Positions 34,579 to 45,960 of a stretch of 64,000 nt of DNA are shown here, in pieces (the first letter of the stretch is position 1; each line of letters starts with the position of its first letter). Under the pieces are notes generated by a model. That model did not search any database. It worked only from the letters and a program-made list of their open reading frames with translations, and was not told the DNA's origin. The DNA comes from Chytridium lagenaria (lineage: Eukaryota; Chytridiomycota; Chytridiomycetes; Chytridiales; Chytridiaceae), in the NCBI GenBank assembly GCA_025449115.1, contig JAHLKC010000024.1, forward strand, positions 1 through 64,000. The letters are read 5' to 3'. The translations under genes and the position numbers were made by a program.

Positions 34579-35186
34579 GATTTTACACTTGTTGCAAGCA
34601 AGTATGAAGTAGGAATGAGGATATAAGTAATAAATATGTGATGGGATGGGGGACTTGTATAGATAGATAGGTGTTTAGAATGTCAATGATATTTAATTAT
34701 AAATATATATCTGAGATATGTTATTGAGACAAGAGTAAATAGTATGTAATAGTATTTAGTGGTAGTGTTTACCTTTATACCGTCTCATTATATATATACA
34801 CATTGGGTGCACTGCCACTAAATATGTACATAATTAAATAAGACTGCCTGGGCTATATCTGTTACACAACCCTTCTGTCTGTAATAATATTATTAGTATG
34901 TATTAGGATATATATTAATAATATAGTATATAATTCCATACATATAATATATATTTATAGCCCAGTCTGTATAAAATACTCCTACATACTAATAAATACA
35001 TCCACAGCCACATTACTATATATGTTATGTACCTAGTACTGATCTTTACATACTACATACTACATACTATTTAGGTACATACTACTAAACTACTATTTAT
35101 TACCAGTATGTATGTATATCCATCCATTATTAACTATTTATCAATGTCCATGGAATGTTCTTTTAATGCTTGCAACAAGATCTGAT

Positions 35187-35214
35187 AATAAATAAATAAA
35201 TAAATAAATAAATG
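35187..35214. repeat. AAAT tetranucleotide microsatellite
   Basis: Seven consecutive AAAT/ATAA units (ataaataaataaataaataa). Confidence 0.9.
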
Positions 35215-35811
35215 GATATGATATACACAACCTCGTGAGGAGGCTTAACATTCCAAGTTCCAATGGAATGAACATGAATGAATAAATGATCTTTTATCAA
35301 CATCTATGTATGTAAATAACATAAACATCATAAATATAACATCATTTCATTGATAAAAGAGGGATAAGAGTTGTTGTTGGTCATAAAAGAGTCTGATGAG
35401 CACTTGTTATTACTGATACATTACTCCAACACATTTGCGTGTAACAACGGCCTCCTCAGAGACGACCAACTATTTATTTAATGTGAACACACACACACAA
35501 ATGAAGGGACTTTTTGTTACACGTCTTTTATAATGAACTTTGATGTTTTCAAAATTAATTTATTTTTGTGTAATTAATTAAATCACTTTGTATTTAATAC
35601 TTATTTTATTTTATTGTATTTACTTTGTCGTCTTTTGCATCTGGCTTCCTTCTTGTTCAACTTGATTCAGTTCTACATATTTACATAGTACATACCTATA
35701 TACGATCAACTATATTCAAAGAGGGCGAGATCATCAGATCACACTGTAGCCCGTCATTTGATCATTGAGGTTCTCTGATACTACTTCCTCCCACACATCC
35801 CACAACACCCG

Positions 35812-35836
35812 ATCCATCCATCCATCCATCCATCCA
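35812..35836. repeat. CATC tetranucleotide microsatellite
   Basis: Six CATC units immediately upstream of the second arrestin-SH3 start codon, probably within its 5' leader. Confidence 0.9.
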
Positions 35837-35855
35837 ACATTAAAGAAAACAAATT

Positions 35856-38800
35856 ATGGAGGTCTTTCTCATCAACGATGCCAACACCATCGACCTCCCC
35901 CCTCCAGACCTCGTCGAATCCTCCTACATCTCCACCCACCCCACCCATCCCCTCCCCCAAGACTCCCCACCAAGTCTCTGGCTCCCCCTCCGCGGCATGA
36001 TCCGCATCCGTCTCCCGTTCGCCCTTCACAGAAACCCTGAAAACAGATCCCTCAAACCCTCCTGTCTCACCGTCACCTTGACCGGTCAATCCGTCGATGA
36101 CAAGACCTTTTACACCACCTCTGAGTATGTCTGGACTACACAAAAGTTTGCCAGCGTCCAGAGGATTGAGGGCGGCGCCAGGCCAAAGGTGGGCAAGGAG
36201 TTGGACAGGATCTTTGACTTGGGCAGAGCGAAAAAGGTGCCATAGTGAGTATGATTATTAAAAAAAACAAAACCCATTGCTTTGCCAATGCGTCAGCATT
36301 GGATTCTTTGTCGGGTGTCTCACTGTCTCGCCAATGCGTCAGCATTGGATTCTTTGTCGGGCGCCGCAGGCACTCACCATTGCTGCTGGCGATGAGACAT
36401 TGGGATATTGATTCTTCATTGGCTTCGCCAATGCTTCATATTGAATATTTCTTTAATCACGATAGGGCGAGAAATGTCTTTCTACCCACTCCCTCTTTAC
36501 TCAACAAAAAGTTTATGTGATAAACTAACTGAATCTCTTTTTTCAATTTCTCTAATTAACATCATAACAGCCTCGACTTTCCCTTTACCATCAAACTCCC
36601 CAGCACCCTCCCCCCCTCAGCCCACCCCCCAGCCACCTCCTCCTCCGTCTCCTCCCTGGACGATCTCCTCCTCCGCAACACCAAGCAATCCAACAGCACT
36701 CTCTCAGCATCCGTCACAGCAACCCTCGATAAACTCAATGATCTGGATCCAAATCTAGCGTTATGGTGTTTCCCTAAATATCAGGTCACCGCCACCTTGT
36801 CGTTTCAGAGCTTCTCAGTGTGTGCAAACAGTCGACGCCTGTGCCTGCTCCTGTGAATGTCAGAGTGTGTTATCCGAAAAGGTGGATGGAGCATGAACCG
36901 TTGGCAAGGTTCTTGGGGTCTTCGACAGGAGGTTTGTGTTCATATGATTTTTAGTTTTTCTTTTGTTTGTTTTTCCATATCACTTTGAGGCGAGGAAGAA
37001 AGGACTGCCTTCAAACAAGCATTATTGCCTACACGCGTAATAGTATTCTGTGTGGTCGGGAGCATACTCTCCAGCTATCATAATCTATATAATTTTTTTT
37101 TATTTAAAAAAAAAACCAAATATTAACCGTTCCCTGCTTTGAAAAGGTGCCTTCACATACGCGGCAGAACTCCCGCGCCTAGCCTTTATGGGCGAAAAAA
37201 GATACCATTCCCGTCGTCCTCGCCCTCTCCTCAACCTCCCGCCAACGCGCCTCCGTCAACCGCATCGACCGTATCGACATCACCTGTGTCCGTCGATACC
37301 GTCACGCCGACGCCCCTCTCAACGTCCATCAATGTTCGACAGACGACGTCACCCCTCCCGAACCCGCAGGTCCAACCCGAACCTACAAACCACCTTTCCC
37401 GTCGGCACTGACAGCGGGTCTCGTGAGCCCTGGAAACGGGTTGCTGGATTTCGATCTAGCACCGGTGGTGTTGAGGGTGCTCGCTGTACCGCATGCTCCG
37501 GATGCGGTGATTGGGTATTGGAGACTGGAGCATTATGTGGATATTGTGATTCATTATCGACCAGGTGGAGATAAACCTGGGATGAACGTCATGCCAACGT
37601 TTTGAGCCCTTCCGCGTCGCTTGACAGCACACTTCTCAGTGGTAATCCCTCCGCGTCGCAGCTCCAGCCCACCTCTTCTGCGCCAGTGTTGATGGAGAAT
37701 CTGATGAAACAGAAATCCAAGACCATCATCTCGGTGGCCGTTGAGGGTGGGACGGTCAGGTGTTGGGATGACCCGGATTCGTGTTCACGTCGGGCGTGCA
37801 GGTGGATCCGGTGTTTAGGGATATGCCGGCTCCGCCGGATGGTTGGGACATAACAAGGAGGCCAGTCTTGGGTTTGGGAAGTTATTGGAAAAGATGTGGG
37901 GGGATGAGGAAATGGGTGCGGAGGAAGGTGCTGCTGTGGCCAATACCGATGCTTCTGCTGCTGCTGCTGCTGGCCCGACTTCTGCGACGGAATCACCATT
38001 GACCATCTCGGCTCCCACGGAAACCTACCATCAACCACCAACTTCACCTCAAGCGTTAACACCGCCCGTTGTATTCGTCCACAACCAACAACCATTACGA
38101 CGTATCATCCCCCATCTCCTCAACCGTATCAGCTCAACCCCCTCTCACCCCCACAACAACCCTCCGCCCCAATCCCTCCATCACGAGGCTCCTCCACTGC
38201 CGCCCTCCAAGTCCTTCGCGAAGTCAATGCCCAATTCGGTGGTCTCCTCCAAGCCTCCGAAGCTCCGCCCAGCTACTTTCCATTAACCCTCGACCCAAAC
38301 TCCCAACAACCCCTCCTCCCAGGTGAATCCATCCCCCCTCGTATCAGCTCTGCAACCGTCTACGGGACACCCCCAACCTCAACCCCGTCGACACCCCAGC
38401 TCTCCCAAACTCAACCCCAACATCCCCAGCAGACGACACCTCCCCACGAAATCACTGGAACATGGACGACGACTCGGATATCTCCACAGAAGCCCACTTT
38501 ACCCTCCTTCGTAACGCCACAACCGCAACCTCCACCTACCTCTCCTCCAAACGTCCCCGCGCTTCCACCATCCGTTCACGTGCTGACACCATCTCCTCCC
38601 GAAAATCCATCTTCCCCATCCATCCATCCCAACTCCATGCCTTCAACGATGAAGTCATCCCACCACCCCGTGTCTCTTCTTCTACCTCTCAATCCGACGA
38701 CATCATCTTCTACCCACCCCGTTCCACCACCCCTCGCTCATCGCGATGTCCCCTCCGTCGTATCCCCAACACCAACCTTCACAGACGCCCCAGAAGACAT

Positions 38801-40760
38801 GGACGACCCTCCACCCGTCCCAGAGAAGGACAATGAAGTGCTCAGAGGCAGTTTTGTCACTGGTCTAGAAACCGCTTCGTCGAGAGGTTCTTTTCAAACC
38901 GCTTCCATCATGGGGACCGGTTGATGTTGCCCCCGTTGGGGATTTGGGAAGGTTGTCGTTGGATTTTGAAGGGTTACGCGTTGGTGAGGAATCACCGAAA
39001 AATTCTGCAGGGTTGGTATCGTCCCCACAAGTCTCGTCTCCTCAAATCCCAATGCCATCCCCACAAGTTACATCCCCTCAAATCCCAATGCCATCCCCAC
39101 AAGTTTCATCACCCCAGATAACCATCCCCTCAAATCCCTACCCCCAACATCCCTCTCCCATCCCCTCCAACCGTCCCATCCCAATTCCTCCCACAAGCCT
39201 CACCTCCCCCTCCCCATCCCCACAAGTTGCGCCCTCCCCCCTCCAGACCTCCGCGACATCACCTCCTCCCCATCAACCCGTCGACCACCCCCCATAACCC
39301 TCCCCACAACCCCCTCCCCGACAACCCCCCCTCCCCATGCTCCTCCACCTCCTCCACCTCCTCCGCCGGAAAATTCTCCTACACAGATTCCGTCTACCTC
39401 AACGTCAAACCCCTCGGCGCGTCCAACACCATCATGGTGCAGCAAAAACCACGTGGAAATCATTACGTTCATACCACCATCCCTAACATTGCTGCGGCGA
39501 GTCCTGTTGTGGAATCCCGGTGGGTGCTGCTACCACTTCGTTGTTGACGGGACAGAGCCATCCGCCGTGCAACAACAGTTCCCGGTTGGTACACATTCTC
39601 CTACGACGTCCACTACGTCGCAGAGTTATATGCAACCGGCGGGAAATTATCCACAGAGTTTCACGCATCCACCGCAAGCTTCAAATCAAACTTACACTCC
39701 CCCACAAACCTACACCCACACACCATCATCTCATACCCACACTCCACCAACCCACACTCACACTCCACCAACACACACCCATACACCCCCATCACACACC
39801 TACACACCTCCATCCATCCCACGTCCCACCCCATCCTACTACCAACACCGCATCGTCGGCGGCGAACGCACCTCCTCCGCCTCCCGTCCGCCCACGTCTC
39901 CCCCTACGCATCCCCATACCCCCCCACCCAAGTCAGCCTCCCCTACGCCGTCACCTCCTCCCAACCCCAAGTCAGCCTCCCCTACTCCGTCACCTCCTCC
40001 CAACCCCAAGTCAGCCTCCCCTACTCCATCACCTCCTCCCAACCCGTCGCCTACCACTACGATCAACGAGACCCCCCCCCTCCCGTGACGCATTCGGGTT
40101 TACCATGGACGGGTTGATGCTCGGTGGTCAAACTTCCCGCCAACCCCTATTGCGCAGCATCTTCCACCACCCGCTCGATCGTCTTCTCCGCCGTTGAATG
40201 GGGAGTGGGGGGGGTGCTACGACTTCCCCTATGGCTGTTCAGGCGACGGCGAATGGATGGCGTATGCGCAGAAGGTGTATCAGCAGGGACGGAATCCGTA
40301 TTTGTCGGGGAGTTCGGTGGGGGGGAGAAGAACGGGTTGTGGTTTTGGCGCATGGGGCGAATGGGAAGAATGAGATTGGGTTGAGGGTTGGTGATAGAGT
40401 TGTGGTGTTGTGAGTATTCTTTCCTTCTTCTTTTTTCGTTTTTTTTCTTTTTTCTTTTTATTCATTTTTTTTTTTTCTTTTCTTTTCTTTTTTTTTTGTG
40501 TCGATAGTTTAAAACCACTCTTTTTTTTTGACGTCTTCTTTGACACCTTTTTTCAACGGTTTGCTAATCTCCTTCTTTTTCTCTTCTGCTGCGCTTGTAG
40601 GAGCGAAGTGAGTTCGACTTGGGGTTTTGGACAGAATCTGGGAACAAGGCTTTTCGGCGTGTTCCCGTTAGCGTGTCTTGCACCTGAAGAGGGTGGTGGA
40701 GGGAATTCGCGGATATGGATATCGATGATCGTTAAAGGGATGATTTGTCTTTCTTGTTAA
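35856..40760 (+). CDS. Second arrestin-like protein with C-terminal SH3 domain
   Basis: Exon 1 (35856-36244) starts MEVFLINDANTIDLPPPD and has LPLRGMIRIRLPFALHRN and LTVTLTGQSVDDKTFYTT, an arrestin-N beta sandwich. Exon 2 starts at 36571 with YLDFPFTIKLPSTLPPS, the arrestin-N signature. The arrestin-C part includes DTIPVVLALSSTSRQRASVN, RIDRIDITCVRRYRHADAP and WRLEHYVDIVIHYRPGG, ending near 37600. About 900 codons of Pro/Ser/Thr-rich sequence follow, with THTPPTHTHTPP and PTPSPPPNPKSAS repeats. At the extreme C-terminus is an SH3 domain split by an intron (about 40412-40600): NEIGLRVGDRVVVL, then SSTWGFGQNLGTRLFGVFPL. The frame shifts at several places (about 36830, 37190, 37605, 37780, 38900, 40090). 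It is clearly a distant relative of the 20.1-24.6 kb gene. Confidence 0.72.
36245..36570 (+). other. Intron 1 of second arrestin-SH3 gene, with repeated hairpin
   Basis: GTGAGT donor at 36245 and AACAG acceptor ending at 36570 join P-Y-L-D-F-P-F in frame. At 326 bp it is several times longer than most introns here. It carries a 34-bp direct repeat at 36284-36317 and 36330-36363; each copy contains the perfect hairpin CCAATGC-gtca-GCATTGG. A third degenerate copy (GCCAATGCTTCATATTG) starts near 36429. Confidence 0.75.
39932..40047 (+). repeat. 39-bp coding tandem repeat, three copies
   Basis: The unit encodes KSASPTPSPPPNP three times in the tail of the second arrestin-SH3 protein. Copies are nearly identical at DNA level. 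Confidence 0.85.
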
Positions 40761-41322
40761 AAGGGGGACGTGTTTGTGATTTTTCTTTTTCTTTTTGTGT
40801 TGGATGCATGGTGGGATGGTTTTGTTGTATTGGGGTTTTTTTTCTCGTTGGTTTTTTTTCAATCATTTTTCTTTTCGTGTTGCGGTGGTTCCTTTCTTTT
40901 TCGGTATTTTTTTAGAGTTGATTTTTGGACTTTGAAACCCCCGCCCGTTTTTTTTTTCATTTTCGACTTTTTATGAATAGAGTGTAAAAATGCTTTTTAC
41001 ATCAATGCTTGATATAGATAAAGCGGGTTTTAATTCCCTTATATTACGGGTGTTTACGATTGTGATTTTGATATTTATGTAAGAGGTTGTTTTAGGGTTC
41101 CTTTATTGTGATGGTGGATGTTACGGAATAGAATCTTTGATGTAAGAATTATCCAGAAAGACTTTTAAGTGATATGAAAACGATGAAGAACAGTTTTATT
41201 GACGAGGAAAAGAGATTGCACGAATAACAAACTTTTAAATGAGGAGTATAACATTCAAGAGGCGGGACAACATCCAAACAGCAAACGAAAAAGTTTTAGG
41301 GATACATTTATAAAATGATACA
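40761..41322. other. T-rich convergent 3' region with no gene seen
   Basis: Between the convergent ends of the second arrestin-SH3 gene and the minus-strand BIM1-like gene. The left half is strongly T-rich (runs of T up to nine). No gene was found. Confidence 0.5.
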
Positions 41323-42333
41323 TCACATCATCATGACCACCCCCAAAACACCCATCATGAACGCCGACACGCCCAACTTCCCAGCCGCGCTCTTTGTTGT
41401 AGTCGGGAGCGCAGTGACGGGTTGAGTGGTGGTGGTTCTGACACGGGTTGCGGGAGGTTTGGACATACGAGGGCGGGACATTGGTCGAGGATGGTGGGAC
41501 CTTGGGTGCAGGGATCGACGGGTTTGGTGTCTTCTTCTTTGATGGAGTCGACGCCCGCGTCTGTGCGGGGGGGGGGGGGTTGTAGAGGCGCCGAGGACGA
41601 TGTCTGGATTTGGAGGAAGGTTAGGGCGTGTGTGGATGTGGTTAAAGATTGTTTCTTTGACGTGTGAAGACAAGGATGTCTCCGACGAATGAATTGAACA
41701 AAAGAGGGTGGAAAATGAGAACTCACCAGCACAAGCATACAAAAACCCAGAATGTCCTTGCAACGCTGTCTGCAACACAACCCTCTCACCCTCTTTGAAT
41801 CCCTTTGCAGTGACCTGCGCCAACGTCACGTTGAACTGGGTGACAAAGGGTGCAGGGTTGCAAGGAGTGGATTTGGGGAGATCAATCTCGGTGACAGAGA
41901 CAGCGGTGAAGTTGGTGTCTTGGGGTACTTGAGACCAATGGTGAGGTTGCCGTGACCGTGGAAGGCGGCGATTTGGACAGAGTAGGCTGGAGTGAAGAAA
42001 AGTATGTTAGATTGTGGTAGGAAAAGGATAGTGGGACACTCGACTTGTTGGATGGGGGCAGGTTGGATAATTGGCTTCGCCAAGTAATCGAGCACTTAGT
42101 TTGGCTTCATCCACTGCTACTATCGGGACTATGAAAACGATTAAAGATGAGTATACTCACGAAAGGGGAATGCCACAGGATTCACAGCAATATCATCGGT
42201 AGCGTTGATACCACAGGGACCCACTGCTTGGCTTTCATCGACCCAAGCCCTTGCCTTTGGGTTAAAGAGAATGTAGTGAGCATCGACGATGGCCGATGAG
42301 GCAATGAGAAGAGAGAGCGACGGTAGGAAGCAT
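41323..42333 (-). CDS. BIM1-like (X325) secreted copper protein, probably GPI-anchored
   Basis: Three exons. Exon 1 (42333-42161) encodes the signal peptide MLPTVALSLLIASSAIVDA and mature HYILFNPKARAWVDESQAVG, then PCGINATDD. Exon 2 (from about 41991) has YSVQIAAFHGHGNLTIGLK and, after one frame slip near 41925, TEIDLPKSTPCNPAP and VVLQTALQGHSGFLYACAD. Exon 3 begins DIVLGASTTPPPP next to a 12-base C-run that makes its frame uncertain. It ends TTKSAAGKLGVSAFMMGVLG-VVMMM, a GPI-signal-like tail. The mature N-terminal His, PCG near the start and YxCAD at the end match the BIM1/X325 family, which is LPMO-like in fold. Characterised fungal members take part in copper uptake rather than polysaccharide cleavage. 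Confidence 0.78.
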
Positions 42334-42806
42334 TCTGTGGATGTTGAGGGATGATGGATGGATGAAAGAAAGAAAAAAAAAAGAGAGAGAGATGGATGGG
42401 ACGGTGGAGGGACTTTATATTTTCATTTTATTAAATAAAATGAGAGAGAGCATGCGGTTCTTTCAACCAATCAATAACCACTCATTTACACATGAGATGT
42501 TAATGTTATTGGTTGATTTAAATATAGAAGAGATTTGAGTCATCAGCTTTGGTTTGTGTAGCCTGAGAGAATATTCCCATTGGATGAGATGTAAATCGTT
42601 TTTTGGCTTGCTCTATTTTTATATTCTAAAATTCTTTATTTGCGCTTATAACTCATCAGCCTCCATTAGTTGCTTTTCGCTTTTGCTATATAAATATTTT
42701 ATCTAATAAATTATTCAACTTGGTCTCTCTGTTCCTCATTCTCTTGTTCCATCTATAGCCTTGACATCATATCCTCACATCTGCACCATGTCCCTCTTCA
42801 TCCCTC
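42334..42806. promoter_or_regulatory. Shared divergent promoter of the two BIM1-like genes
   Basis: This spacer of 473 bp lies between the two start codons. TATATAAAT at 42687-42695 faces the plus-strand gene. A TATA-like TTTATATTTTC near 42414-42424 could serve the minus-strand gene. No coding sequence was seen. Shared copper-responsive regulation is possible, but no known element is claimed. Confidence 0.55.
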
Positions 42807-43768
42807 ATGGTCCTCATCATTGCAGCCATCGCTCTTCTTCTCTCAGCTCCTGTCTATGCTCACTTCAAGGTATGTACAATTTATCAACGCCCTAACTCTC
42901 TTGTAACTAACTAAAACCTTTACAACTACTTTACTCTCAGGTCACCGCTCCACCTGCAAGGTTCAAGAGTGAAGCTCTCATGGTATTCCCTCCATGCGGG
43001 GGTGTTCCTTTGGGTCAACGCACTCCATTCCCCATCTCAGGTACCTACATCCCTCTCTTTACCCTCTCACCACCTTATACTAAACCATCATCAATTTGTA
43101 GGTGGTATTGTTGAAGGCGTCTCCTACCATCCTTCTGCAAACCTCAACTTTTCCATGGCCATCACAGACTCTGACCCGTCGACACTTCTTTCACTTCCAA
43201 CTTTGCTCCCTCTCTTCGTGCCTTTTTACCAAACACTGGGACGTTTTCGTTTCCGGTCGATGTGTCCGCTGTGAGTGACGTGAAGGTTGGAACTAATGCG
43301 ACGTTGAGGATTGTGTATGAGGCTGGCGATGGCTTATTGCATCAGTGCGTGGATGTGGTGAGTACTTTTTTTCTGATAAGCAATGGACGAAATCATTTTT
43401 TATTGGCTTGGAATGCATGTCAATGCTTAGGATAGGGTCACAATAATGCTTTCACTTATGAGAGATTATGGAGGCTGATCCATTTATTCCTACTCACTTC
43501 ATACATACCTGAATCACTAATAACTTTACATAAGACCTTTACAGCCGCACTTAAATCCTCCACTTCACCTGTGACGACCACACTACCAAGCCAGCAGTGC
43601 AACCACGCTCAACTTCCATCTTCCCTCGTGACTCTCATCACAGGTTCCTCGCCCTTCTTTAGTTGTTTCTTCTCTTTCGTCATTCACATCCTTTTGGCAT
43701 GTTCATGTTTCTCCAATATCCTGCTGTATTTTTCTTTTGTGTCGTTGAGGGGGTTGGATTTGCTCTGA
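42807..43768 (+). CDS. Second BIM1-like (X325) secreted copper protein
   Basis: The start is the ATG at 42807, not the out-of-frame one at 42788. It gives the signal peptide MVLIIAAIALLLSAPVYA and mature HFKVTAPPARFKSEALMVFP, then PCGG and RTPFPISGGIVEG. Short introns (about 42870-42940 and 43040-43101) interrupt it. After a frame slip near 43190 it reads FAPSLRAFLPNTGTFSFPVD, then VGTNATLRIVYEAGDGLLHQ and CVDV. HF at the mature N-terminus, PCGG, the SFPVDVSAV strand and GDGxLxQCVDV are the family pattern. The 3' end, about 43544 to 43768, is uncertain; a hydrophobic tail (SFVIHILLACSCFSNILLYF) could be a GPI signal. It is divergently paired with the other BIM1-like gene. Confidence 0.78.
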
Positions 43769-45960
43769 GAATTACCTCGCGGTTTCATGTTTTGACAGTT
43801 TGCATTGCACGCGATTATACGAGATATCTCATCATTCACTGTGTCTCCTTTCATTAAGCTGCTTTGACTCGTTACTCTTGAACTTTTTCTACTTACAGAA
43901 TCTCATCTAGTGTGTTTCCAAATCCGTGCCTCAGGCCCGGTCTCAAGTCACTCCTTTCTAAACTGGCTCTAAACCAAATCAGCATAGGTATTATTTGCAG
44001 AAATAATTCCCATTTTCAAATGCGGAGTCGATGGTAATTTAAGTATGACTTTATGTGTTGTCGCAGATAGTAAGAACATCAATCCCTCTTTGATTTCGCC
44101 CACAAATATTGCGATCTCTCGAAAAAGTTAGAAATCTGCAATCGAAGTCCGGCTCATTTCCTTCGCATCATTGATATCGACACGTAATTCGTATCATATA
44201 TGAGCATTCCAAGTTTGTTTATGTTCTTCTCTTTTGTCTCATATCTCTTCACAAATAAAACGTCAACTATTAATGAACTTTAACCACGGCATCAACGACG
44301 AAAAGAATTGAAGTAGACTGTACAGTACATGAGTATTTATTAGCCTTAACTAAACGAGAATGATTTACGTATGATAAATACACGGGGCTATATATTTAAT
44401 CGCATTCGGCGAGGCTCAAGAAGAGTTCCTTTTTCACCCGTGTAAAGTTAAAGGTGATGGTACATTTCCACGAATTCTCTATGTTCCTTTTGAGGATATT
44501 TGTGGTTTGAAAGTCAATATATTATGACTATATATATCAAATGACCATAAGGGTGAACTTGACGACGTCCAAATGTGCAAACCATAAAGACGAGAAATAT
44601 TTAATATATAGAAGCAATTCGGGTTAAAATACTTCCTATGTTGTTATAAAAAACTTGTAACTAAAATGAGTTTTAAAAAACATGCAAATTATGTGTTATG
44701 ATGGGATCTTTTTTCTTATGGGGGTTTATTAGTAAATACGAATAGTCTTTTTTTCTAAGGTTGTTTTCTTTCCAGGAAAAGGAGAAATTTCTCCAAAGTT
44801 TCTACCTTTGAGATAGAGGGTGCTTTGCTATTTTACATTGGGGTTCTCGTGGTTTAAACCTCATAAACCTAATTTAAACATTTTTTAAAGTGAAAAACAC
44901 AATCTCGATCGAGGTAATAACTTTGCTGGTCATAAATAATAAGGGAAGGGATGGATTTTTGAACGTGTTTAAATGATGCACCCCATTGAAGAAACTGACA
45001 ACGCGATGGGAGTGGAAGAAGGTTAGGGATACGAATAGGACTAGGTATGAGAGAATATACAGGGAGGTCGAAACATCGCCGTCTCAAAACGCATCATGTT
45101 CACTGAAGTCTATATATTGCCGTTTACTAATATAAATAATAGCAAAATAAACGAAATAAAGAGTTGACGAATGTTAAATTGTTAAAGATATATAAGCACA
45201 TTATTGAGGTAAATAAGCTTTCGTCATTGCGATTGAGTTATGGGCGCATAATTTTGGGCAAACACTTCTTGCCGGACAGAGAGGGACCCACCGAACTGAC
45301 CTCGTTGGAGCCCTAAAAGCGACCTGGTGATTCGGGACAAGACAAGACATTACTGCGAAAGGTAGGGCGCAGCTGATCAAAATGGTAACCTATGGATGTG
45401 ACAGGATGACGGGATGAAGCCGTGTTGTGACTTGTACTTTGTGGAAGAAGGGATCGATCGACTTTTTAATAATTTATTTTAATTATTCATCTTATTAAGA
45501 ACAACCTTGTTAATAGAATTTAAATATTATTAAATATTATTTTCCATACATGCTAAGTTGTTAAATGTTTAATAAGAAATCTAAAAAGGGCAGTATTTTG
45601 GCTTGGGAGTAGGACATGTGTAACAACTAAGGATAAATTATCACCTAATTATTTATCCATCAAAGTCGCGGTGCTGTGTGCTTGTTATAATTTTCATAAA
45701 TAGTAAAAACTGAATTACCTAATCCAAATTATTAATCATCATTTACTATTAGGAATAGAGCAGGTGTGACTCCGGCGCTTCGCACATCGTTTGCGTGATA
45801 CAGACTTACACATCACACAAGCAACGCACAAACATCTCCCAGACCCCTTTTACAACACACCCGACTCATTACCTACATCTGCTGCACGCACGCACCCCGC
45901 CTTAAATCCGACATCTTTCTTTTCTTTCCATCCAACCAAGAAAAGAAACCAACAACAAGG
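43769..45960. other. Long AT-rich intergenic region with no gene seen
   Basis: About 2.2 kb, strongly AT-rich, with many TATATA and TTAAT words. Open frames are short and without coding character. The right end should contain the promoter and 5' leader of the membrane hydrolase gene (CACACAAGCAACGCACAAAC-type sequence just before the ATG). Confidence 0.55.

Larger units (their letters stand above)
34579..35855. other. AT-rich intergenic region with simple repeats
   Basis: About 1.3 kb of AT-rich DNA with dense TACATACTA/ATATAT-type words (34700-35120), an AAAT array (35187-35214) and a CATC array (35812-35836). It separates two divergent genes and should hold both promoters. No gene was found. 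Confidence 0.6.

Noticed and set aside
40280..40546. Lys-rich minus-strand frame
   Set aside because: It is the reverse complement of a poly-T-rich intron in the second arrestin-SH3 gene.
42788..42806. ATG at 42788 as start of the second BIM1-like gene
   Set aside because: It is out of frame with the family signature. The ATG at 42807 gives a signal peptide and mature HF start.
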